A DNA stretch of 64,000 nt, from positions 378,274-442,273 of the forward strand of contig NZ_FOLM01000003.1 of the NCBI RefSeq assembly GCF_900112355.1, given 5' to 3'. The DNA is from Streptomyces aidingensis (lineage in GTDB: Bacteria > Actinomycetota > Actinomycetes > Streptomycetales > Streptomycetaceae). Under the pieces are notes generated by a model. That model was not told where the DNA came from and did not search any database. It was given only the letters and a program-made list of their open reading frames with translations. Of this stretch, positions 57,952 to 64,000 are shown piece after piece (the stretch's first letter is position 1; each line of letters starts with the position of its first letter). The position numbers were made by a program, and so were the translations under genes.

Positions 57952-59673
57952 TCAGGCGTTTTCGGCGCCGAAGCGGTCGCGGTAGGTGTCCAGGTCCTCT
58001 TCGGTGATCTTGGCGAACAGCACCGGCGGCACGGTGAACGGCGTACCCGCCGGGAGCGCGTCCAGGGCGCGGGCCTCGGCCGCGGTGACCCAGCGGCGGG
58101 TGTCGTCCCCGAGCGCGAAGGTGCCCCGCATGGCCCGGGCCGCGGCCGGGATGAACGGCTCGGAGACCACCGCGTACAGATGGATCAGGTTCATCGCGGT
58201 GCGCAGCGTCAGCGCGGCGGCGTCCTGGTCCTGCTTGATCTCCAGCCAGGGCGCCTTCTCCTCCAGATAGGAGTTGCCCGCGCTCCACAGCGCGCGCAGC
58301 GCCGCGGCGGCCTTGCGGAACTGGAGCGCCTCCAGATGCTCCTCGTACTCGGCCAGCAGCCGGGCGATCTCCTCGCCGAGCTTCCGCTCCGGCTCGCCCG
58401 CGGCGTGCCCGGCCGGGACCTGCTCGCCGAACCGCTTGCGGGAGAAGGACAGCACCCGGTTGACGAAGTTGCCCAGGGTGTCGGCCAGGTCCTTGTTGAC
58501 CACCGAGGCGAACAGCTCCCAGGAGAACGAGGAGTCGTCCGACTCCGGGGCGCCCGCCATCAGGAAGTAGCGCCAGTAGTCCGCGGGCAGCAGGCCGAGC
58601 GCGGCGTCGGTGAAGATGCCGCGGTTCTGCGAGGTGGAGAACTTGCCGCCGTAGTAGGTCAGCCAGTTGAACGCCTTGACGAAGTCGACCTTCTTCCACG
58701 GCTCCCGGGTGCCGAGCTGGGTGGCCGGGAACATCACGGTGTGGAACGGGACATTGTCCTTGGCCATGAACTGGGTGTAGCGGACGGTCCCGGCCACGTC
58801 GTACCACCAGGAGCGCCAGTCGCGCTCCTCGCCCTCGGGCGCGGCGTCCGCCCACTCCTTGGTGGCTCCGATGTAGCCGATCGGGGCGTCGAACCAGACG
58901 TAGAAGACCTTGCCGTCCTCGGCGAGCTCCGGCCAGGTGTCGGCCGGCACGGGCACGCCCCAGGTGAGATCGCGGGTGATGGACCGGTCGTGCAGGCCCT
59001 CGGTGAGCCACTTGCGGGCGATGGAGGAGGCCAGCGTGGGCCATTCCTTGCCGTGCTCGTCAACGAACTGCTCCACCTCGCCCTGGAGGCGGGACTGGAG
59101 CAGGAACAGGTGCTTGGTCTCCCGCACCTCCAGCTCGGTGGAGCCGCTGACCGCGGAGCGGGCGTCCAGCAGGTCGGTGGGGTCCAGCACCCGGGTGCAG
59201 TTCTCGCACTGGTCGCCGCGGGCCGCCTCGTAGCCGCAGTGCGGACAGGTGCCGATGATGTAGCGGTCGGGCAGGAAGCGGCCGTCGGCCAGCGAGTAGA
59301 CCTGGCGGGTGGTGCGCTCCTCGATGAAGCCGTTCTCGTGCAGCTTGCGGGCGATGTGCTGGGTGATCTCGACGTTCTGCCGCGAGGAGGTCCGGCCGAA
59401 GTGGTCGAAGTGCAGCTCGAAGCCGTCGTAGACGGCCTTCTGGGCGTCGTGCTGGCGGGCGCAGAACTCGTCCACCGGCAGTCCGGCGTCCTTGGCGGCC
59501 AGCTCGGCGGGGGTGCCGTGCTCGTCGGTGGCGCAGATGTAGAGCACCTCGTGGCCGCGCTGCCGCAGGTAGCGGGCGTAGACATCGGCGGGGAGCATCG
59601 AGCCCACCATGTTCCCCAGGTGCTTGATCCCGTTGATGTACGGCAGCGCACTGGTGATGAGGTGTCGGGCCAT
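57952..59673 (-). CDS. metG: Methionyl-tRNA synthetase
   Basis: A 573-residue class I aminoacyl-tRNA synthetase. The HIGH motif is in [18 protein letters not shown] (HLGN, H18-N21), the zinc knuckle CPHC...CENC (C143, C146, C156, C159). The anticodon-binding helical domain ([19 protein letters not shown] onward) ends the protein; no C-terminal tRNA-binding extension. The KMSKS-equivalent loop reads [13 protein letters not shown], so the second lysine that stabilises the transition state is Thr. Such variants exist in a subset of MetRS. The ATG at 59673 has GGAG eight bases upstream; an upstream in-frame start at 59724 is weaker. It is convergent with the conservon. Confidence 0.94.
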   Translation of the reverse strand: MARHLITSALPYINGIKHLGNMVGSMLPADVYARYLRQRGHEVLYICATDEHGTPAELAAKDAGLPVDEFCARQHDAQKAVYDGFELHFDHFGRTSSRQNVEITQHIARKLHENGFIEERTTRQVYSLADGRFLPDRYIIGTCPHCGYEAARGDQCENCTRVLDPTDLLDARSAVSGSTELEVRETKHLFLLQSRLQGEVEQFVDEHGKEWPTLASSIARKWLTEGLHDRSITRDLTWGVPVPADTWPELAEDGKVFYVWFDAPIGYIGATKEWADAAPEGEERDWRSWWYDVAGTVRYTQFMAKDNVPFHTVMFPATQLGTREPWKKVDFVKAFNWLTYYGGKFSTSQNRGIFTDAALGLLPADYWRYFLMAGAPESDDSSFSWELFASVVNKDLADTLGNFVNRVLSFSRKRFGEQVPAGHAAGEPERKLGEEIARLLAEYEEHLEALQFRKAAAALRALWSAGNSYLEEKAPWLEIKQDQDAAALTLRTAMNLIHLYAVVSEPFIPAAARAMRGTFALGDDTRRWVTAAEARALDALPAGTPFTVPPVLFAKITEEDLDTYRDRFGAENA

Positions 59674-59850
59674 CCTCGGATGCTCCAATGGTGAGGTGAC
59701 AGCAGTGGTCACGGAAGGTGACAAGGAGTGCCGGACCGGGTGACCGCCGCGCGGGCGGACGCCGGGGCTTGTTCATCCTAGCCATCCGGCGGCCCCGGTC
59801 CGTACCCGGTTTCGCCCCGCCTGCCGCCCCGAGCGCCCCCGGCGCCCCGC

Positions 59851-62013
59851 TCAGACGGCCATGGGGAGCTTCTCCGGCGGTCCGGGGCGGGCGTAGAACC
59901 AGCCCTGGGCGGAGTCGCAGCCCAGCTCCTTGAGCCGCTCGGCCTGGAGCCCGGTCTCCACCCCCTCGACCGTCACCGACAGCCCCAGGGTGTGACTGAG
60001 CGAGACGATGCCCTCGACGATCCGCAGATCCACCGGGTCCGGCGGATGGTGCTGGAGCCCCTCGGTGAAGGACCGGTCCAGTTTCAGGGTGGAGGCCGGC
60101 AGCCGCCGCAGGCTGGCCAGATTGGAGTAGCCGGTGCCGAAGTCGTCCAGCGCTATGCCCACGCCCAGCTCGGCAAGCTGGCGCAGCGGCTTCAGCTCGT
60201 GGTCGTCGGCCCGGACCATGGCCGATTCGGTGACCTCCAGGCACAGTGATCCGGCCGGCAGCCCGAACTCCTCCAGCACCGCCACGGTCTCGTCCACCAG
60301 ATCCGGGTGGTGCAGCTGGCGGGGGGAGAGATTGACGTTCACCCGCAGCGGCCGGGCGCCGCCGATGCCGCGCACCTGCCACTCGCACGCCTGCCGCACC
60401 GCCTCGCGCAGCACCCAGCGGCCCAGCGGCACGATCAGGCCGGTGTGCTCGGCCAGCGGGATGAAGCGGTCCGGACCGAGCACCCCGTGCCGCGGGTGGC
60501 TCCACCGCACCAGCGCCTCGGCGCCCTCGATGGAGCCGTCCTCCATCCGGATCAGCGGCTGGTACTCGATGAAGAACTCGCAGCCGCGCAGCGCGGAGGG
60601 CAGATGGTGGGTGAGGTGGTGCCGGCTGATGGCGCGGGCCTCGGAGTCCGGATCGGCCACCGCGTACCGGTTGCCGCCCTCGGACTTGGCCCGGTACATG
60701 GTGATATCGGCGCTGCGCAGCACCTCGGAGGCGGTGAGATCGCCCACCGGGCCCTCCACGATGCCTATGGAGGCGCGCACCATCAGCTCCCGGCCGCCCA
60801 GGTCCACCGGCTCGGACAGCACGTCCAGGGCGCGCTCGGCCAGCTCGGTGACGGTGGCGCGGCTGGGCGGGTCGGTGATCAGGGCGACGAACTCGTCGCC
60901 GCCGATCCGGGCCAGCAGCTGGCGGGGGCCGGAGACACAGGAGTGCAGCCGCTCGGCCACCGCGATCAGCAGCTGGTCGCCCACGGCGTGCCCCAGGCTG
61001 TCGTTGACCGCCTTGAAGCCGTCCAGGTCCAGGTAGCACAGCCCGATCCGGGCGCATTCCGAGCCGGGGCCGAGCGCCTGCTCCAGCCGCTCGAAGAACA
61101 GCGCCCGGTTGGGCAGGTCGGTGAGCGCGTCATGGGTGGCCTGGTAGCGCAGCCGCAGATTGAGCAGCCGGCGCTCGGTGATGTCCTCCATCATGGCCAG
61201 CATGTACTGGGGTTCACCGTCGGCGTCGCGCAGCAGCGAGACGGTGAGATTGGTCCACAGCACCGTGCCGTCGCTGCGGTTGTAGGGCTTCTCTATGGAG
61301 TAGTGGTCGCGCTCGCCGCGCATCAGCTCGCCCTGGAGCCGCCAGGTCTCGGGAAAGTCCTCGGGGTGGGTCCAGTCGGTGACGTTGCGGCTGCGTATGT
61401 GGTGCTCGGAGCCGCCGAACATGGTGGACAGCGTGCGGTTGGTCTCCAGGATGTTGCCGTCCATGTCGGCCAGGCCGATGCCCAGGGCGGCGTCGTTGAA
61501 GACCGCGCGGAACCGGGTCTCGCTCTCGTGCAGCGCGGTGGCGATGTCGGTCTGCGCCTGGAGCGCGGCCCGGGAGAGCGCCTCCTGCTCGGTGCGGGTG
61601 CGGTTCTGCAGGGCCTGTGAGAAGCCGGCCGCGATGGCGTGCTGGAGCCGGGCGCAGCGCGCCCGTGCCTCCTCGGCCGGGAGCGCCTGGGCGTCGAGGC
61701 AGTACAGCAGCAGATAGGCGTCCAGCACGCCCAGGATCCGGGGCAGCGAGTCGGGGGCGGTGCAGTGCGCGGCGACCAGTGCCTCGCCCACGCCGCGGCC
61801 GGGGGACGGGTCGAACGGCCGGGCGTGCAGCGCCTCGGCCAGGGTGCGCGTCAGCCCCAGCAGGTGCGCCTCGAACTCGGGCCGCGTCATGGAGGTGGCC
61901 GTGGCCGGATACACGGCGCGCGACCAGATGCGGGCGAACCGCGCCGGCCCGTCGGGCGGCTCGCCGGGCTGGTCCTGGCCCTCGCGCGGGTGCCCGGCAT
62001 CCGGTGGTGTCAC
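59851..62013 (-). CDS. PAS-GGDEF-EAL cyclic di-GMP enzyme
   Basis: A 720-residue cytoplasmic bifunctional enzyme. An N-terminal helical region of about 160 residues is followed by a PAS domain (about 165-285, FRAVFNDAALGIGLADMDGNILETN), a GGDEF domain (QLLARIGGDEFVAL; active motif intact at about 368) and an EAL domain (IEGAEALVRWSHP at about 500, then VNLSPRQL, DDFGTGYSNLASL, LKLDRSF). Diguanylate cyclase and phosphodiesterase active sites both look intact, as in RmdA/RmdB/CdgA-type Streptomyces enzymes that control development. GTG start overlaps the stop of the upstream methyltransferase (GTGA), so the two are coupled. No signal peptide. Confidence 0.93.
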   Translation of the reverse strand: MTPPDAGHPREGQDQPGEPPDGPARFARIWSRAVYPATATSMTRPEFEAHLLGLTRTLAEALHARPFDPSPGRGVGEALVAAHCTAPDSLPRILGVLDAYLLLYCLDAQALPAEEARARCARLQHAIAAGFSQALQNRTRTEQEALSRAALQAQTDIATALHESETRFRAVFNDAALGIGLADMDGNILETNRTLSTMFGGSEHHIRSRNVTDWTHPEDFPETWRLQGELMRGERDHYSIEKPYNRSDGTVLWTNLTVSLLRDADGEPQYMLAMMEDITERRLLNLRLRYQATHDALTDLPNRALFFERLEQALGPGSECARIGLCYLDLDGFKAVNDSLGHAVGDQLLIAVAERLHSCVSGPRQLLARIGGDEFVALITDPPSRATVTELAERALDVLSEPVDLGGRELMVRASIGIVEGPVGDLTASEVLRSADITMYRAKSEGGNRYAVADPDSEARAISRHHLTHHLPSALRGCEFFIEYQPLIRMEDGSIEGAEALVRWSHPRHGVLGPDRFIPLAEHTGLIVPLGRWVLREAVRQACEWQVRGIGGARPLRVNVNLSPRQLHHPDLVDETVAVLEEFGLPAGSLCLEVTESAMVRADDHELKPLRQLAELGVGIALDDFGTGYSNLASLRRLPASTLKLDRSFTEGLQHHPPDPVDLRIVEGIVSLSHTLGLSVTVEGVETGLQAERLKELGCDSAQGWFYARPGPPEKLPMAV

Positions 62014-62822
62014 GCTTTGCGTCCTACTCCGGCGAACCCGGTGTACACGACGGGGTCCTCCTCGTCCGTGGGTCCGTCCGGACGCCAGTCGGGCATGCTG
62101 ACCAGTCCGGGTTCGACCAGCTCGAAGCCGCCGAAGAAGTCCGCGACGGCGGCCCGGTCGCGCATGATCAGGGGCGAGGAGCTGCGGCGGTAGACGCCCA
62201 TCACGGCGTCGCCCTCCTCGCTGGTGCGCGGGCCGCCCTCCACGGAGGCGTGGGTGAGCACCAGCAGGCTGCCGGGGGCCAGCCGGGCGCGGTAGTCGGC
62301 CAGCACCTCCAGCGGCCGGTCCTCGTCCGGGATGAAGTGCAGCAGGGCGACCAGCAGCAGGGCGACCGGGCGGTCGAGGTCGAGCAGCCGATCGGCCTCC
62401 TCGCTGGCCAGCACGTCCTTGGGGGAGCGGAAGTCGGCGTTGACGATGCCGGCCCGCTGCTCGCCGGCCAGCACGGCGCGGCTGTGCGCCACGGCCACCG
62501 GGTCGTTGTCCACGTAGAGCACCCGGGCGTCGGGGGCGGCGGCCAGCGCCACCTCGTGCACATTGCCGAAGGTGGGGATGCCGGAGCCGATGTCCAGGAA
62601 CTGGGTGATGCCCTGGGCCACGGCCCAGCGCACCGCCCGGCGCATGAAGGCCCGGTTGGCCTGCATGATCTTCGGCAGGCCGGGAAACGCCTCCATCGCT
62701 CTGCGCGCCGCTGTCCGGTCGACCTCGAAGTTGTGCGAGCCCCCCAGGTAGTAGTCGTACATCCGGGCCACACTCGGCACGGACAGATCGATTCCCGGTG
62801 GCGCCCAGGCGGGTCGCTCCAT
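62010..62822 (-). CDS. SAM-dependent methyltransferase (PF04672 type)
   Basis: A 270-residue methyltransferase of the actinobacterial DUF574/PF04672 family. The diagnostic N-terminus VPSVARMYDYYLGGSHNFEVDRTAARRA is complete; LDIGSGIPTFGNVHEVALAA is the SAM-binding motif I, and LYVDNDPVAVAHSRAVLAG motif II. Conserved features include GIVNADFRSPKDVLAS and LLLVALLHFIPDEDRPLEVLADYRARLAPGSLLVLTHAS. The substrate is unknown. A strong AGGAGG lies six bases before the ATG at 62822. It is directly upstream of, and translationally coupled to, the cyclic di-GMP gene. Confidence 0.93.
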   Translation of the reverse strand: MERPAWAPPGIDLSVPSVARMYDYYLGGSHNFEVDRTAARRAMEAFPGLPKIMQANRAFMRRAVRWAVAQGITQFLDIGSGIPTFGNVHEVALAAAPDARVLYVDNDPVAVAHSRAVLAGEQRAGIVNADFRSPKDVLASEEADRLLDLDRPVALLLVALLHFIPDEDRPLEVLADYRARLAPGSLLVLTHASVEGGPRTSEEGDAVMGVYRRSSSPLIMRDRAAVADFFGGFELVEPGLVSMPDWRPDGPTDEEDPVVYTGFAGVGRKA

Positions 62823-63016
62823 GAAGACCTCCTGCACGGCGGCGATTTGGCGTTCAGGGGGCTGAGCGTACTGACCGCAGATGACAGAGGGAAGAAAACG
62901 GAGGGTCGTGGTCCCCCTGCTGCGGCAGAATGCTGGCATATGTGCCTATCAATCCTGTTATCAGGCAGCGCTTACTTGACATTGGGGCAACGATGTCCGT
63001 CATGGCCGGCCGGGGC
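62823..63016. other. Gene-free stretch upstream of the methyltransferase
   Basis: This about 190-bp region carries no credible gene. It is AT-richer than its surroundings and likely holds the methyltransferase promoter on the minus strand. TTGATA (minus strand, near 62955) is a possible -35, with GGCATATGTGCC (a short palindrome) beside it. Confidence 0.4.
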
Positions 63017-63048
63017 GGCCGGGAGGGGTGACGGAGCCTCTCCCGGCC
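63017..63048. terminator. Hairpin between methyltransferase promoter and M23 gene
   Basis: 12-bp arms 63017-63028 and 63037-63048 (one mismatch), 8-base loop. Probably an additional stop for the minus-strand cell-wall hydrolase transcript. Confidence 0.5.
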
Positions 63049-63110
63049 GTGGCGCGCTCCCGCAGACGCGCCGTCAGGTGGCGTTCCGGTCGGCGGCGTT
63101 GGCGTTGCTG

Positions 63111-63150
63111 CCGCCCGGCACGGCGGGAGATCCGGCGCCGTGCCGGGCGG
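63111..63150 (-). terminator. Terminator hairpin of the M23 peptidase gene
   Basis: Perfect 15-bp arms (63111-63125 and 63136-63150) with a 10-base loop, 15 bp beyond the stop codon at 63166. Confidence 0.75.
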
Positions 63151-63165
63151 GGCCCTGGCCGGGTG

Positions 63166-64000
63166 TCAGATGGACACCCCGTGCTGCCGCAGATAGGCCA
63201 GCGGGTCGATGTCCGAGCCGAACTTCGCCGAGGTGCGGATCTCGAAGTGCAGGTGCGGCCCTGTGGAGTTGCCGGTGGAGCCGACGCGGCCCACCTGCTG
63301 CCCCGCACCCACCTGCTGCCCGGCGGACACCGAGATCGCCGACAGGTGCGCGTACTGGCTGTGCCTGCCGTCGGCGTGCCGGACGATCACCTCGTAGCCG
63401 AAGGAGCCGGACCAGCCGGCCGAGACCACCGTGCCGGCCGCCACGGACTTCACCGAGGTGCCGGTGGCCGCCGGGAAGTCGGCACCGGTGTGGTAGCCCA
63501 GCGACCAGCCGCCGCCGGTGGCCCGGTAGTGGGTGCCGACCGGGGCGCTGACCGGTGCCACATGGGTGGCGGCGGCCGGCTCCGGGTCGCTCCGGCCGGT
63601 GTCCCGGTCGGCCTTGTCGCTCTCCTGGACGGCCTGCTCGGTCTTCTGGGCCTGCTGCGCCTGCTCGGTCTTCTCGGCCTTCTCGGTTTTCTCGGTTTTC
63701 TGCTGCTTCTGCTGCGGCTCCGCCTCGGCCCCGCCGGGCAGGGTGAGCCGCTGGCCGGGGAAGATCAGATGGGGATTGTCCCCGACGGTGGCCCGGTTGA
63801 GTTCGTACAGGGACTGCCAGCCGCCGCGCAGCCCGTGCCGGGTGGCGATCCGGTACAGGCTGTCGCCGGGCGCCACCTCGTAAGCCTCCGCGCCGGCCTG
63901 TGCCCCGGCGGACTCCGTCGTCCGCCCGCCCTGCTGGGCCGTGGGCTGTGACTCCTGCCGGGTCTGCTGCCGGGACTGCTGTCCGGCCTCGCGCCCGGTC
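63166..64000 (-). CDS. LysM/M23 peptidase (cell-wall hydrolase), 5' end outside window
   Basis: The reverse frame is open from the stop at 63166 through the window edge, giving 277 residues of the C-terminal part. A Gln/Arg/Ser-rich linker leads to a LysM domain (YEVAPGDSLYRIATRHGLRGGWQSLYELN ... NPHLIFPGQRLTLP). Next is a charged Lys/Glu/Gln repeat region (PQQKQQKTEKTEKAEKTEQ) and an M23 metallopeptidase domain (about the last 125 residues): GGWSLGYHTGADFPAATGTSVKSVAAGTV, HADGRHSQYAHL and STGPHLHFEIRT, whose H and D residues bind zinc. It cleaves peptidoglycan cross-links outside the cell. A signal peptide and a possible transglycosylase domain should lie upstream. Confidence 0.9.
   Translation of the reverse strand, partial: TGREAGQQSRQQTRQESQPTAQQGGRTTESAGAQAGAEAYEVAPGDSLYRIATRHGLRGGWQSLYELNRATVGDNPHLIFPGQRLTLPGGAEAEPQQKQQKTEKTEKAEKTEQAQQAQKTEQAVQESDKADRDTGRSDPEPAAATHVAPVSAPVGTHYRATGGGWSLGYHTGADFPAATGTSVKSVAAGTVVSAGWSGSFGYEVIVRHADGRHSQYAHLSAISVSAGQQVGAGQQVGRVGSTGNSTGPHLHFEIRTSAKFGSDIDPLAYLRQHGVSI

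Overview
The window is about 72% GC by eye, with strong third-position GC, GTG/TTG starts alongside ATG, densely packed genes on both strands, a conservon, a Wbl-free core-like gene set and no in-frame TTA codon that I could find. This is a Streptomyces-type actinobacterial chromosome. Many neighbours (thiolase/FadB pair, a SCO6745-type protein, idi, CDF transporter, the CDP-alcohol/ABC block, hpnCDE) follow an order I remember from the S. coelicolor SCO67xx region, but that is memory, not a search. I see no prophage, IS element, CRISPR array, tRNA or rRNA. Fifty-nine protein genes are called; the first and last run off the window.

Layout. 1-6.8 kb: regulators and housekeeping (XRE/MmyB-type regulator, DUF6069 membrane protein behind a MerR-type promoter, dodecin, glyA under a ZTP riboswitch, endonuclease V, MmcQ/YjbR protein). 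6.7-16 kb: lipid catabolism. An alkylglycerol-monooxygenase-like sterol desaturase is translationally coupled to a YhhN/TMEM86 lysoplasmalogenase-like protein; then come a class V aminotransferase, an alpha-methylacyl-CoA-racemase-like CoA transferase, and the thiolase/FadB pair. The CoA transferase and the thiolase share an almost identical promoter with a KstR-like palindrome in its spacer. 16-24 kb: hydrolase/TetR pair, MpaB-type oxygenase, Tex, and a coupled DUF4142-DUF1996 secreted pair. 24-31 kb: PucR regulator divergent from a three-gene redox unit (b-type cytochrome-like membrane protein, NuoF-ferredoxin fusion, repeat lipoprotein), then an ABC-F ATPase. 31-38 kb: hydrolase, SCO6745-type protein, enoyl-CoA hydratase, HdeD, ATP-binding anti-sigma-like protein, idi, CDF metal exporter, galE.

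38-50 kb is the most interesting stretch. A tightly overlapping block encodes a DUF5941 CDP-alcohol phosphotransferase, a phosphocholine-type cytidylyltransferase, a glycerol-1-phosphate-dehydrogenase-like enzyme, a second CDP-alcohol phosphotransferase with an altered catalytic motif, a GT2 glycosyltransferase and a Wzm/Wzt-type ABC exporter. Together they look like a pathway that makes and exports an unidentified phosphopolyol/glycosyl lipid or polymer. It runs directly into the squalene genes hpnC-hpnD-hpnE and a polyprenyl synthase, but no squalene-hopene cyclase follows. 50-53.4 kb: alpha-glucosidase, tyrosine phosphatase, AlkB. 53.9-57.9 kb: a five-gene conservon (CvnA-D plus GAF). 57.9-64 kb: a methionyl-tRNA synthetase with a non-canonical KMSKS loop, a PAS-GGDEF-EAL enzyme coupled to a SAM methyltransferase, and a LysM/M23 cell-wall hydrolase cut by the window end.
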